A model generated the notes under the pieces. That model saw only the letters and a program-made list of their open reading frames with translations. It was not told the origin of the DNA and ran no database searches. Made by a program: the position numbers and the translations under genes. From Isoetes taiwanensis (lineage: Eukaryota > Streptophyta > Lycopodiopsida > Isoetales > Isoetaceae), in contig JAJEKV010000036.1 in NCBI GenBank assembly GCA_021234155.1, positions 13,531,426-13,595,425 on the forward strand: a stretch of 64,000 nt of DNA. Direction: 5' to 3'. Below, one piece after another: positions 1-11,639 of this stretch (position 1 is the stretch's first letter; each line of letters begins with the position of its first letter).

Positions 1-60
1 TCCTTGCTAGGGATGCATAGATCTAACATCTTTATGTCTCTACAATAGAACTGTATCTAT

Positions 61-90
61 GCCCGGCAACGCCGGGCATCCTTTATTAGT
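61..90 (+). mobile_element. Helitron-type 3' terminus (copy 1)
   Basis: A perfect 7-bp hairpin (GCCCGGC-AAC-GCCGGGC, 61-77) is followed 8 bases later by TTAG and then T (86-90). Helitrons end in a short GC-rich hairpin followed by CTRR and insert before a T. The same hairpin with the same spacing to CTAG-T occurs at 8132-8153, 55609-55636 and 60428-60455, which makes this a family rather than chance. This copy has TTAG instead of CTAG. Its 5' end is outside the window or not recognisable, and no Rep/helicase gene is seen. Confidence 0.6.
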
Positions 91-567
91 TACCAATATT
101 GACAAATACAATATTTGCATACACACATAGTACGTAATCATGTATATTGTAGAATCACGCATGTGCATATAGATATAGTTTCTAATTGTGTAGGTTAAGT
201 AATGTTAAGTTCGAGACTAATTAGGGGTGAATTCGAGAAAACAGGTAGCAGTGCTATAAACTTTGAGTGCCCATATAACACACAACCCCTACTTTTGCAC
301 AACACCACCGGGTACACATTTATTTCCTTATTTATGCACCCAATGCGTGGAAGAGCTAGACATGTTTTTGGATTGACACACATCATAATCTACAAGTAGT
401 ACACATATTAAGAATTTGTAGCATTATACAACTTTATATCAAATGTTAGGCATTAACAATATGCACTGCTTTACAATGGCATTCACCCACTTTAGCATAA
501 CTCTTTGTTAAGTCATATAACATTTTGTTTCTTATAGTGATGATTTATCCTATTTCATGTAGCGCTT
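91..567. other. AT-rich spacer, nothing recognised
   Basis: Non-coding AT-rich sequence between the Helitron end and the dispersed repeat. The overlapping ORFs of about 65 codons on both strands at 195-399 show no motif or codon pattern that supports a gene. Confidence 0.5.
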
Positions 568-890
568 GTTAGTTCTGAGTTCTTGGCATACATCTTGCAG
601 CAGCAGTCCATGACTGCCGGATGCTACAAACCTGACATGCTCAAGATCATGAAACAAGAATAAAAGGGGACAAATATATGTACACATAATATGGGAAATG
701 TATGCCAAATGAGGTTCTCCAAATTTGAGATCAAACCTGAATACATCTGAAGAGGCTTTGGTCTATATTGTGTAGACCGCAAATCTGAGCCCTACATCTA
801 GCTAAATCTAAGTCATACACTTATGCTAACCTAAACATGCCAAGTATAGTTTGGCACCACTGATACCTAACATGTGCACAATGTTATGGT
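568..890. repeat. Dispersed ~320-bp repeat, copy 1
   Basis: Reads almost collinearly with 7676-8000, sharing long blocks such as GAGTTCTTGGCATACATC and CCCTACATCTAGCTAAATC with scattered substitutions and small indels. Same orientation, about 7.1 kb apart. Neither copy has visible terminal repeats, so the parent element is not identified. A short reading frame in the second copy is closed by several stops here. Confidence 0.75.
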
Positions 891-1446
891 GTGAGCATCA
901 GGAATATTAGGCCCCATCTGAGCCCTCGGTTGGGCGGGCAAAAGGCCGAGCCTTTGAGCTGAAGAACCCTAAGAATGCTCTGCCCGAAAATTTATGAGGC
1001 AACAGAGGCGACCATGCATTTCAGATCTTCTAATAGAAATTGCTAAAATTGATTGCAGGGCTCTGATATAATGCCGGAATTGGATCTGTGACGGATTTCA
1101 ATTGGAATAGCACAGAAAAGATGTTATGTTTGCCTAATTCTACTGGATTGGCTGTCGGATTCAAAGACAAATGCTGTTGCTTGCGTAGTTGGAATGAACA
1201 GATGGCAATGGAAGGAAGGAAGGAAGGAAGGTATTTTTATCGTCCACAGAGACCAATCGGTCTATGGGACCCAATACAAAAGCGCAGCAAGCGGATTACT
1301 ACCCGGATTAAAAACCCCTCACCGGGGTTTTCGAGGGAAAAACCGTGGCGACAATCAGATCCCTGGCCCGACAAAACTGTTCCAATATCTGAAATGCAAA
1401 AACACAAAATATATACACTCATGTACCAGGTACCCATAGTGCCCGA

Positions 1447-1882
1447 TCAACGAGCGGCCGGTGAGGGGCAAAGGTGGGCTCGCAGATCCAGTACCTCCTG
1501 AATGTACGACCCTAGGGCACGTACTGACGGTGTGTTCATCAGCAAATGTAGGGGCAAGTCCGGCCGTACTAAGGGAACGTATCTGGCCCGAATCGGACTG
1601 AATCCTGGACAACTCTGGAAAGTGTGAGACTCATCCTCAATGGCACCCATTTGACAAAGATCGACAGAGCTTTGTCCCGGCGGGCTCCCCAATCCACCGC
1701 CCCGCCTCGATCTCGGAGATGGTGGGCACCTCGAAATGGAGGCAATGAGTCTCGCGCTTTTTCGGCGGTAGGGGAACGCAGTAGAGCTGCGGGCCCCGGG
1801 TTAACGCGGGGTTGATGTGCTCCTTGTAATGGGCCATTTTGACTCTAGAGCGCCGGGGTCCCAGAGCTTGCCAAGGAAGCAA
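1447..1882 (-). pseudogene. LINE copy 1: C-terminal Cys/His (zinc-binding-like) domain relic
   Basis: Two overlapping minus-strand frames give a pattern found at the C-terminus of many LINE polyproteins: a GRWIGEP block, then a Cys...Cys pair, then EDESHTFQSCPGF followed by an IRARY block. In the family this lies downstream of the reverse transcriptase. The same residues are present in copy 2 around 50170-50340. The frame changes inside the domain, so it cannot be translated intact. Confidence 0.65.
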
Positions 1883-2454
1883 GCGTCCAGGTATTCCCGC
1901 AAGCTGTCACGATCGGCCTCTGTGTCCACCTGCACGCATCTGTGCTCCTGCACATTCCATCTGGCGAACCATTGATCTCTCTTACCCCTCCAACAGGCCC
2001 TGAGCCGTTGCGGTCCCATTGCTACAGCGTAAGCCAGGTGCGGGAGCCCAGCATCACCCATATTAACCACTTTCTGAAAGTAGACGATGTTTCTATCAAG
2101 GGCTGCCCGTGGCGTAAGAATCCAGTTCCTGCACCGAGAATCCGATAGGGGACTGAAGGTTTCACCCCAAGTGCCCGTGCCAAAAATGCCTTCTCACTGC
2201 TCCAAGTCATTCCAGTCGCCAAAGAGACGATCAGGCCCCCAAAACCTCGACCCGTCTGAAGGGCAGGGCTCGACCCGGCGAAACAGATGTGATTGATGGC
2301 CCCAATCATAGAGCTCAATGGTGATCAAGAACAACATGGCATAAAGCGCTTTCCCAGCCTGGCCGTCACCCGGCGGATGGGCGTCTCCCAACAGAGCGAG
2401 GAGGGAACTCCACCCCTAGGTACTTGTAGGTGGGCGTGACCTCCACAGTCGCCC

Positions 2455-3056
2455 TCAATATGTGAGTGTAGGAGGCGGGGGTGGCGAAGAGGATATGAGA
2501 ACCACCCTGGTCTTGGCCAGATTCACGCGCATGTCCAGAGCTTGGCGTATCGTGTCTAGGGCATCCAGATGAGACCGCATAGCTTCGGGGTGTGGGCGGA
2601 AGGTCAACATCGTCCGCATAAATGATCTGGCGGATGACCCGTGCAAACGCCGTGATGCCATCCCCCCATGCTCGCAGAAGCCGTGGCTCTAACCGGTCAA
2701 TGTAGAGAAAGCCCGCTTGTGTGAGGGGGCATCCGCCGCCTCACGCCAAATGGGTCAACCGCTATTTCCGAGAATGCCGATAGCAACAGTTTGGCGGATA
2801 CTAAACTGACCATGATCGTCCGGTAATTGGCCGGATAGTGTGGGTCGCCCGCCTTGTGAATGGGGACAACCCTGCTTGTGGTCCATTGTCGGGAGAAACC
2901 TTCCTGCAATGCTCTGTTGAACAGGGTAGTGAGGATCGGCACCAGCGGCCGCCCTGCCCATTTGAGTAACTCGGCCTGCATACCGTCGAGGTCAGTTGCC
3001 TTCCCATTAGCCAGCCGTTGCAGGCCCTCCACAACATCCTCCTCCGCGAGAACCAA
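2455..3056 (-). pseudogene. LINE copy 1: reverse transcriptase relic
   Basis: Minus-strand frame 3056-2697 carries the N-terminal LINE RT pattern: a NGKATDLDGMQAELLKW block, LFNRALQEGF, then WTTSRVVPIHKAGD and NYRTI. The catalytic YADD box follows at 2609-2620. Against copy 2 this copy lacks about 295 bp between the two, which removes the palm box that reads FVDLAKAFD in copy 2 near 48984. The enzyme would copy element RNA at the target site, but this version cannot be active. Confidence 0.85.
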
Positions 3057-3498
3057 TGGGGGGCCATCCTGTGGGGGTATAGGCGTACGTGTCCCTGGTG
3101 GGTCATAGAGCTGCTACAAGTACTGCTCCCACTGCCCGGGTGTGATGTCCCCTGTAGGTTGGGCTGGCCTTCGAAGCACTCTGCGCCAAAAGGTTCGAGG
3201 ATGAGTGTCCAAGGTAGAACATCTCCCCTCGGTGCACGGCAAGGTACCGCGCCTTTTGTCTCCTTCATATGGGCTGCAGTGCGTGTGGGTGGCCTTTACA
3301 AGCGGGTACTGGATCGAGAATGTGACGGAAGCCGGGCGCTATTCTTTTTACACTCCGCATCAAACCACCGTTACGCTAAAACGTTCTTGTCCCCGAAAGT
3401 GGCTACGGGAGGGGGAGGGGGTCTCCCAAAACACCGGCCCGGCATCCCGTAATAGCTCGATCCAACTGGTCTGTCTGCTTTGCTCTAGTGTGGGGATC

Positions 3499-4207
3499 CT
3501 ACAGAAGTCCTCTCGCCTGCTCATAATCCGATGCAATCCCAGGATGGCGAGGGGCTGGCATAGTGGGGGTTCTGGCGGCTTGCCAAGCCATGTCCAAATA
3601 AAGTGGGAGGTGATCTGAGTCGACCTCCTCATCCCGACTGTCGGTGCCCACCCGGAAACGACTGATGAGATGCATATCTTGTGCAACTACGAGCACATAG
3701 TCCACCACACTAGACCCTCCCCCCTGATTGTCCTGTCTGCAGGTGCACTTGTGAGAAGCGGGCCACTGTGACAGGCCATTAATGCAAATTATGAAGTCAA
3801 AAATACCGCATAGCAGGAGCAACTGTCGCCAAAGCGAAAGTGACCTTTTCGCCATCCGATCCTCTTGGCCAGTTGCCTCTGGGCGTAGTCATGGGACATC
3901 GTCGTGAGGGGTCAAGTCTCATGGGCTGCTCTACTCCTGTCCGTGCATTGAAATCCCCAAGAAGGACGACCCTACCCAACTGCTTGTGCTGCTGTATGTC
4001 ATCATATAGATCGACATAAGGGTCCATCCTATCCGCATCGGAGTGGCTGCGATAGAAGGTGCTCTCTGCATGAGGGAAATAACAGGCGGCCAGAAAAAGA
4101 GGTTTGTCCGGTAGTAGCAAGCAACCCCACCATGACCCCTCCGTCTCCGCATGCGGTATTGAAGACCGAGAAATGTTAGTAACCCGGTCGTAGCCTTGTG
4201 GCTTCAT
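3499..4207 (-). pseudogene. LINE copy 1: apurinic-type endonuclease relic
   Basis: Minus-strand frames 4207-3797 and 3855-3499 together carry endonuclease/exonuclease/phosphatase-fold motifs: VVLLGDFNARTG (catalytic Asp/Asn region), a SSVVDYVLV block, and SDHLPL with the terminal catalytic histidine. In LINEs this domain nicks the target DNA. The protein is split by a frameshift near 3800-3850. The same segment in copy 2 lies at 47387-48010. Confidence 0.8.
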
Positions 4208-5218
4208 GCTCCCATGTCTCCATGAGAAAGATGAGATCCATATCGGCTGCCACGGAGTTGAGACTATACCCCTTCTGCCAAGGGAAGCCTCGACAATTCC
4301 ATGAGACCACCCGGAGGCACAATTCCTATTTGTCAGCAGCAGTGGTATGCGCAGCCTGAGTCTCGGGGGGAGGACGGGAAGCAGTGGGTCGAAAGAGAAG
4401 TAGATGGAGCGGGCGGCATGATGTGGTCAGAGGGCGGGTCGTGAGGGAGCAGGAGTAGGAGTAGGAGAAGGGAGGACTATGGTAGGAGAAGCAGACGCAG
4501 GGTCACGTTCAGCTGCGATTGGGGCTGCGGGGTCTGCAGCAGTAGCAGGCTGGCGGAAAATGTGCATCCTGCCCCGAACGAATCCTGCGGCACCCCTTTT
4601 GGTGGCGATGCCTCCGACCGACAAGCTCCCCGTCTGGCGTGCCTCCTATTGTGCGGGTGTGAGGTCCCGGGCCCACGACAGGACGCCCCTTTCAAAGATC
4701 TTGCCCCGGGTGCAAGATGGCATCACGCATCACAAGCATCCGCAACCGCTTGAATATGACAATCACCGGTTCTGCACGACGGCCGAGCCCCATGGCGGGC
4801 TGCTCGAAATGTGAATCGCCCAAAATATCATTCGATCGAGAATGTGTGTTCGATGTTGTGGGCGAGACTCTCCCCTCCTCTTCGGCATGCCTCACTACCC
4901 GTGATTGTGGCCTCTCCGCCTCACGCTTAGAGTTCTCGCGCTGGCTCAAGTCAAAGGTGGGCGAGGGCCGTGAGCCTTTGGCTGGGTGGTGGTGGTGGCT
5001 GGGATGGCATGGGGTGGCTTGAGTGGGGCAGCGGTCGCGCGGGTCCCGCTATCGGCATGCGCTGTGCATACCGGGGGATTGCGGGGTCCGAGCCGCCCCT
5101 CGGCCCCTGCCAGGAAGTCGGAACTCGCCTCTTGCAAGGCCTCGGCTTTGCTTGGCCATCTCCTCGCCTCCAGACCGCCGCAGTGACTATGAACCCCGGT
5201 AGGGAGACCCCGCCCTGT

Positions 5219-5946
5219 CTATGGATGGCTGCCCGCAACCCCTGGAGCTCCAGGCTCTGAGTAGCGAGGGCGTGCTCGAACCCGGCCACACACCGCATCC
5301 GAGTTGGGCTTGCTGCTCCGTCGTGCTCTGAAGAATTCAAGGCGGTAATGCGGGTTGCCGGCGAAGCGACATCGCCCCCGTGCCATGGTGGTGGCTTCCT
5401 CAACCTCCGACCGGGGCCGGTGACACGGTGACCATCGCCTCGTGCATTGCCCGCTCCCTCTCCTCAGTATCATGATGTCGAGTGATGAACCACAGAGTCT
5501 AGGGCGGGCCCGCATGTCGGGCCGAGCTCCCCGCCGGCCCGCTTGCCATTCGAAGTGTGCCGGGCCAAGGCCATCTTCTACGTCTTTGTGTCTGCGGGTC
5601 TCGTGCCCTGTGATGCGGTTCTTCTCGACCAGCGGTTGCCTTCGAGCACATGGGTGCCGGTGAACTCCATCTCCACTCGCCATGCCGATGGCGGAGCCTT
5701 TTAGCCTCAATCTGCGGGCATTTGTTAGCCTCCGCGCCCGCTTTGGCGTGGCTCCAATTCTCTGGCGAGCGGGGAGTTCTGTGTGGTCTGAAAGCAATCA
5801 ATCCCGCCGGGCCGGGCCTTAGCCTTAGCCCGAGCCTCCTTCTTCATGGAGGATGACTCTCCCCTATCCATGATGGCTGATCGGGACCGTTTTCGTGGCG
5901 GCCCCTCGCCTTGGTTTTTCCAGGCTGGCCCATCTTCTGTGGCCAT
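5219..5946 (-). pseudogene. LINE copy 1: ORF1 relic
   Basis: Starts at an ATG near 5946 with MATEDGPAW, followed by a lysine/arginine-rich stretch (PPRKRSRSAIMDRGESSS) nearly identical to the start of ORF1 in copy 2 at 45519. After about 45 residues the frame shifts, and the rest is spread over two frames down to 5219. ORF1 proteins of LINEs bind element RNA; no recognisable RNA-binding fold is visible here beyond basic and coiled-coil-like sequence. Confidence 0.65.
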
Positions 5947-5954
5947 GACTGGGG

Positions 5955-6500
5955 GTGTGGCACGTCAAGCAAGGTTTAGGCTATGGCAGGGGCTTGTCAG
6001 GTCCGGCAAGGCTAGGCAGGCTATGGCAGGCTATGGCAGGGTTGTGGCCAGGCTAGGCAAGACCAAGAGGCAGTTGGTTGGGCTATGGCAATGTCAGGCA
6101 AATGTTGGAGCCTAGCTCAACATTATTCTGTGCGCTGACTTCCAAAGGCTATGGGGTCTCTGCCTGTAAAAAGCGTGCTCAGAATCCAATTTGGGGACCC
6201 AAAATCGCGGTCAGAGCACCTTTTGGGGTTTGTTCTCAGCGCTTGACTTCCAAAGGCTATGGGGTCTCACGTTGTGTAAAAGCGTGCTCGAGATCCAATT
6301 TGGGGACCCAAAATCGCGGTCAGAGCACCTTTTGGGGGTTTGTGGGTTTTGGGGCTAGAGAGAGATTGTAAACCCTAGAGAGAGAAAGCCAGAAAGGGGC
6401 AAATCAAGGGGGCTCTATGCAAGGGCAGTGAGGGCGCTAGAGAGAGAGTGAGGGCACTAGAGAGAGAGTGAGGAGGGCGCTGGGGGTAGGGCGTCAAATT
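5955..6500 (-). repeat. LINE copy 1: repeat-rich 5' region
   Basis: Three repeat types lie upstream of ORF1 on the minus strand. A minisatellite of AGGCTATGGCAGG-like units occupies about 5980-6080. Two ~108-bp units at 6137-6352 share the sequence around TTTGGGGACCCAAAATCGCGG. Short CTAGAGAGAGAGTGAGGG units lie at 6370-6475. On the minus strand the last part reads as CT-rich sequence with AGGGTTT, common in plant 5' leaders. Copy 2 has a single 108-bp-type unit at about 45420-45520 and lacks the minisatellite. Confidence 0.7.
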
Positions 6501-7675
6501 CTATTTCGAGCCACGTATGGGAAGTGATGTGCTTCATTTTTTTTCCATGCACGTCTCAACTGGATCTTGCCCGCATGGTATAGATCTGATTGTTTTGCAT
6601 GGAAAGAATAATGTGTGAATTTATCTGCTCCAAATATGCTTTAGATAGATATACAATGTGTTAACCCAGTTACATGATGCAGGTACAGATGCTGAATGTG
6701 TCAAACCAGATGATTCTTTGCTCGTAAATGATAGACGAGGGCTAGCCACAGAGTTGGCCCTCTTCAAAAAACTTCAATAAGAATCAGGACTGAAGGCGAT
6801 GGCTATAGCGAATCATGCAATAAAAAAATGTATTCTTTGCTTTGCTTTGCTTTACCCGAGCCACATGATGCAAGTAAGACAGGAATCTGTGGATGCTTTG
6901 GTGTAGAGCATTATTTCTATCTGCAGATATTTTTGTGACTTCCAAATTCGTAACCATTGAGTCTAGGCTTCTTTGAGTTGATGCCTTAAGATACCACCTT
7001 TGAAAGATGGGGGCTAGCCAAAGTGCTGGGCCCTCTGCCAGATAATCTGAAGAAGAAATCTTTGTGAAAAGTTTAAGATTTGCAGATGCGGATGATATAA
7101 GCATCCTTACTGATATGCTCGATATTGATATGGTCCACATGATACAAAATACTTTTAGGTGTGCAATTGCACATAATTTTTAATAAAACAAATAGAAACT
7201 GACAAAAATGATCAACACATAAGTTTTCTTGATAGTTTTTCAGCAGGTAGAAGATATAAAAAGGGATAAAACACTTGATTTTTTTATAATCTTGCAGAGA
7301 GGAGTGCTATCACCACTGTAGAAATCTTGACTGCAAAACTGCGCTTGCCGCATCTAAAAAACAGAGTTTGGATAACAACAGAGTTTTGATAATAAACTAA
7401 CAAGATTGATTGCTAAGAGCGGGCCTCCAGACAGAAAGAATTGATAACAAACAGAAAGAGTTTTGATAACAAACTAACAAGATTGATTGCTAAGGTTGGA
7501 CAACTAAAGGATTGAAAACAAAGGGCTCTAGACGGCCGGATTAGACAAACTAAGGGATTCTAAAGGGTTTAGAGTAGTATACAAGAAGTTTTCAAAATGG
7601 AGAATCACGAGAGCAACAAAACAACAACAGAACAACAAGGCAAAAGAAGCGAAACCCGGCATAACGTTGCCAATG
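6500..7675. other. No recognised gene; weak coding-like patches
   Basis: AT-rich interval. Around 6690-6790 the + strand gives an open stretch with an ELALFKKLQ segment followed by a stop; the opposite strand is open over 6784-7140. Neither matches a family I know, and there are repeated in-frame stops. Short direct repeats such as GATAACAAACAGAAAGAG occur near 7370-7480. It may be an old gene fragment. Confidence 0.3.
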
Positions 7676-8000
7676 TTAGTTTTGAGTTCTTGGCATACAT
7701 CTTGCAGCAGCAGTCCATGACTGTTGGATGCCACAAGCCTGCCATGCTCAAGATCATGAAACAAGAACAAAAGGGGACAAATATGTAAACAAAATATGGG
7801 AAATGTGCGCCAAATGCAACTCTCCAAAGTCAAGATCAAATCTGAATACATCTAAAAAGGTTCTGGTCTAATCTAGTGTAGACCGCAAATCTAAGCCCTA
7901 CATCTAGCTAAATCTAAGTTGTACACTTATGCTCACCTAAACATACCAAGTGTAATCTGCCACCACTAACACCTAACATGTGCACAATCTTAACCACTAG
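7676..8000. repeat. Dispersed ~320-bp repeat, copy 2
   Basis: Second copy of the repeat at 568-890, same orientation. It overlaps a 63-codon open frame at 7597-7788 that is not preserved in the other copy, so the frame is probably not a gene. It ends about 130 bases before a Helitron-type 3' terminus, but copy 1 lies downstream of its nearest Helitron end, so the repeat is not simply part of that element. Confidence 0.75.
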
Positions 8001-8131
8001 GTGGTTAATAGTGCTTTAAGAGCATTTGCTAATACTTCCACAGAGATAATAAGTGAAATGTACAATACACAAGTCTATCAGTGTCTCATGTTGCTACGAT
8101 ACTACTATAACATAATACACAATTCTCTAAA

Positions 8132-8153
8132 GCGCGGCAACGCCGTTCACTAG
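8132..8153 (+). mobile_element. Helitron-type 3' terminus (copy 2)
   Basis: GCGCGGCAACGCCGTTC, a degenerate form of the hairpin at 61-77, followed by ACTAG and then T. The CTAG-T end is intact while the hairpin has lost pairing at its base. The element body upstream is not delimited. Confidence 0.5.
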
Positions 8154-8159
8154 TTTAGA

Positions 8160-8880
8160 CTAAAATCTAAATCAAGCTACTATAACTTGTCTTAATTCGT
8201 GATCTGAATACCCACCTATGACTTGAGTAGCAGAAGTATTTTCTCTCATATTCCTCGCTTATCTAGTGCGCACACATATAGTGTGTCTTGGTAAATAGGT
8301 GCAACGCTGGTTCAATTTATGAAGTCAGGAGGGGCAGAGGAGCTTCATAGCATATAGATGATTTGCCTCATCAACAAATGCAGATACTTGAATCTAAGAT
8401 AGAAGAGTTGCCCCAAAAGGTAGATTTGCTTCTTTTCAAAGGATCTGCACAAGCTGGCCAGAGTTATAATTTGGAGCAGAGTCTGAGAAAAGCTTTGAAA
8501 GAATATTTCTCGGGCTTCTAGTGCTCAAACAGGCAACTCTTAGTGCATGATGAATGAAATGGTATGTACAAATGCCAAACAACAGCCTTTGATGAGCAAA
8601 AGAATGAAACAGCCTATGGACATGGTGTAGCACATGGAGAAATGCTACCATCAAGAGGTCAGGGCATAAAGTTTTGAAGAATGAACTATGTGAAGCTAGA
8701 GATTTTAATATGCAGCTTCAACGTAGAATTAATGAGATTGATGCCACTTCTGTGCTAAATTCACTACCTAATTTATAGACAACTCTTTCTCTCATGTCTA
8801 CCATGGTTACATCCCTTGTTGATGCCTAGGAATACCCTTATACATTTGCTTCAGCTAGGGTATGATCGCCCTCTATCGTG
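8160..8880. other. Decayed coding-like sequence, unrecognised
   Basis: The + strand at about 8370-8520 gives a short heptad-like stretch (LESKIEELPQKVDLLLF), then several stops. It lies just upstream of the pogo-like relic and may be part of the same dead element, but nothing identifies it. Confidence 0.25.
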
Positions 8881-9970
8881 ATTGTACCTCGGGGCACGAG
8901 TCTTCTTCTCATCCCGTTGTTGTAACACTCCATGTTGTCACCGCACATGCATCCACCAATCGACTGTAGAGGCCAGTTGTCTGCTACACAGTATTTCCAT
9001 GAACGTGACGACCCCCTCCACTAACTGTTACAGTTATGTCCTATGCTTGCATTCAGGTGCCAGGGATCGTGCACCTCCAACCCTTAAACATGATGTCATA
9101 TGGGCATCAAAGGAGAAGGACATTCACTTTGCCCACTTGCCTGCACACACATCTCACATGTTACAACCCTTAGATATGGTATGCTTTGCTCCATTTAAAA
9201 CATCATTCAAAAGGCTTAGCTATGCCTATATGGTCAGTAAAGGGAGAGCATTGCAGAATTGATTTCCCAGTCAATTGGATGTGGCCTAACACCATACAAT
9301 ATAGAGGTAGGGTTCGGAGCCAGGCCAAGAGAGTACAAGGTTTGGAAGGGCACCTATAAAGCAGATTGCAGCAATAGTGGAGCAGAGTAATGAAGACCAC
9401 CATGAAGAGGATGAAGAAGATGAATTGGAAGTGTTCAATATGGAGGATGTGCAACAATTATGGGAAGCACGACCAGTGTACATCCAAAATGTTGAGCAAA
9501 CAACCCAGCCGATGAATGTGCAACACACACAAACAATGGGACATGAGCACGTAGGTGCACATGGTGCGCTTGCCTCCCAGGTGCAACACACACATGTTGG
9601 TGGATCTCAGGCATGTTTGCAAGTATTCTCCAAGGCAAGTGTGCAACCATCACAGGGCATCAGGGCAAGGAAGAGAGAACTTGCTTTAGATCTGGGAGGA
9701 AGAGTGCCAATATCAAGTAATAGTCTTTGACAAGCCTTGGCAGCTGAAAAGACTAGAAGGGCTGAGGCTGAAAAGAAGAAGCAAGAGCAACCTGCAGCTC
9801 AAAAGATTGAGACTGCAAGGAAAAAGGTTGAAAGGGAAGAGATGTGGCAGATTATAAGCATTGAGGGATGCATACCTTCAGTTAGACCTGTACTAACTTC
9901 AATCAGCAAACTTAAGTCATCAATGAAGAATAGGACTTCACCAGAAGTAGAACACCAATAGCATGTTGAC
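8880..9970 (+). pseudogene. Pogo/Tigger-like DDE transposase relic
   Basis: Frame 8882-9262 holds HFAHLPAHTSHMLQPLD followed by MVCFAPFKTSF, the block around the last catalytic region of DDE_1 (CENP-B/pogo-type) transposases. In the family these enzymes cut and paste a TA-flanked transposon. The following frames (9377-9730, acidic; 9737-9961, Lys/Glu-rich with EKTRRAEAEKKKQEQ) look like the charged C-terminal tail of plant pogo proteins. The N-terminal DNA-binding half and the first two catalytic aspartates are not recognisable. Several stops interrupt it, and no terminal repeats were found. Confidence 0.7.
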
Positions 9971-10312
9971 ATTGGCCATGATAATTCCTTAAGGATGGCC
10001 ACACAGGGTTGGGTGAATTATATTGCAGCCAGGAATCCAGCATGATCATCTTAGGGCCATAAACATGTGGATAAGTAATCATCACATGTTTGAGCTTATC
10101 TCATAGGGAATTGTGGCAGACACAGTTAAAAGGATAAGAAGACCTAAGCAAATGATAAATTGTGAAGACCTAGACCAAACAATTGAAACATTATTATAAG
10201 GTTAATGGTTAATGATTAATGTTAATAGTTATGCCTATCCATTAGACCGATTATGGTAAAGGTTTTTCGGTGCAATAAGAAGGAGGCAAATAGCACTTCA
10301 AATTAGAAAATT

Positions 10313-10617
10313 TGTTGAGAACAAGGATGCTGAGACACGACGCCCATAGAGGCCGGATCGGTGCCTGCTTTATCGGATCTGGCCCTATAGATAACTATAA
10401 AATAAATGTATATATTTTATTGATGATTCGAGTTCATTTCGAGGTTTGCCAGTATACTCAAATGTATTCAGATCATTACAATGAACAGTGATTAAGCTGA
10501 TATGTCTAAGGTTATATAATTGTCATGGTTCATTGGAAATAAATAGGATATATGAACGTATAGGCTTGCATTAATAGATAAGAGGTTGATTAAGCAAAGT
10601 ACTTCTTAACTTTTTCA
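10313..10617 (+). mobile_element. Copia element 1: probable 5' LTR
   Basis: Inferred LTR: begins TGTTGAG and ends TTTTTCA directly before a primer-binding site. It contains AT-rich TATA-like sequence near 10400-10420. No second copy is in the window to confirm the ends, because the 3' half of this element is missing. The left boundary is the less certain one. Confidence 0.5.
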
Positions 10618-10618
10618 T

Positions 10619-10632
10619 TTGGTATCAGAGCC
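10619..10632 (+). promoter_or_regulatory. Primer-binding site, Copia element 1
   Basis: TTGGTATCAGAGCC matches the sequence plant Copia elements use to pair with the 3' end of initiator methionine tRNA. It lies two bases after the inferred LTR and just before gag. Confidence 0.8.
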
Positions 10633-10638
10633 AGCAAA

Positions 10639-11615
10639 ATGGCTACAATGTTTGGTGCAGGATTGTTGAGTGCAATTGAGGTTTACAATGGAGAACCAGG
10701 CTTTCAAGTCTCGAAGGATCAAATTCAACATATCCTAGATGTTGAAAACTTATGGGAAATTGTTGATCCTAATAATGTTGATGTGATAGCTACTAGTACA
10801 GGTGCAACTAGCAGTACTGTGGCAACAAATCTTGCTACAATAGAAGAAGGGGATGCAACATCTGTAACTCCTGGAAGCAGACCTGTTGCAGAATTAATGA
10901 GTGTCTAAGGAAGCATGACTCCTGCAAGTACCTTGTCTACAAAATGGAAGGAGCCAAGGGGAATCATTATCAGCAAAGTAGGACCAAGAATCCTGTTGAA
11001 ATTGAGAGGTATGTCCTCTAGACAGGTGTAATCTTATATGCTGAAATATTATGAGAATAAGACTTCTTCGCAAATTGATATGTTAGAAAAAGAGCTAAGA
11101 AACTTGAAATTTAATGAGAAAGAAGAGGTGTCAACCTTTTTCAATAGGTTTAAAAATATTGTAGCAGATCTAGAAGCTGCAAGAGACAATATAAGTGAAC
11201 GTTTTTTAGTGCTCACAATTGCAAGAACTGTTAGTGAGAATATTCAGTTTTCTATTTTGATCAGAAATGCTGCAAAAATAAGGGATGAAGCAGAAAACAT
11301 GTTAAGGACTGAAATGAGCAGAATAAGGTGACTGAAAAAGAAGAGAAAACTTCTAAAATATTATATGCTAGAAAAAAGGAAGAAAATCAAAAGAAAAAGA
11401 CAGTTTGCTATAACTGTTTTGAAAGTGGTCATATAAAGCCTAATTGTCCTAAGCTTGCAAATGAGTTTAACTGTCACAACTGCAAAGAAATAGGACATAT
11501 TGTAGCCAAATGTCCTAGCCCAAAGGACGTCCAGTCTAAAGAATATGGCAAAGGTAGGGGCAGGGGACGAGACTTTAGGTGCTGCAGGTTTAGATGTAGC
11601 ACAAGAGAGGTCTGA
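10639..11615 (+). pseudogene. Copia element 1: gag, broken
   Basis: Three frames in order. 10639-10908 starts with MATMFGAGLLSAIEVYNGE and ends at a stop. 11038-11331 contains the Copia gag core (KTSSQIDMLEKELRNLKF, with FNRFKNIVADLE). 11328-11615 holds two CCHC zinc knuckles, CYNCFESGHIKPNC and CHNCKEIGHIVAKC, followed by a Gly/Arg tract. Gag packages the element RNA. The same architecture and clear similarity are seen in element 2 at 33383-34393, so the two belong to related families. At least two disruptions make it non-functional. Confidence 0.85.
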
Positions 11616-11639
11616 AACAAATAACAAAGAAGATCCTAC

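Larger units (their letters stand above)
1205..6500 (-). mobile_element. LINE (non-LTR retrotransposon), copy 1, decayed
   Basis: Minus-strand order from 6500 down: repeat-rich 5' region, ORF1 relic, endonuclease, reverse transcriptase, C-terminal Cys/His domain, short 3' UTR, then a (TTCC)n tail seen on + as GGAA repeats at 1205-1231. A second copy of the same family is on + at 45395-50702, and the two share the 3' UTR sequence down to the tail. Both are about 5.3 kb. A simple-repeat tail instead of poly(A) is known from RTE and CR1/L2-type LINEs; the clade is not determined here. The reading frames are broken many times. The outer 5' boundary near 6500 is an estimate. Confidence 0.85.

Noticed and set aside
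4400-5800. Many long overlapping ORFs on both strands in GC-rich DNA
   Set aside because: The GC-rich LINE sequence has few stops by composition; most are shadows of the ORF1/5' region. Bacterial contamination was considered and rejected because LINE domains and the matching copy 2 explain it.
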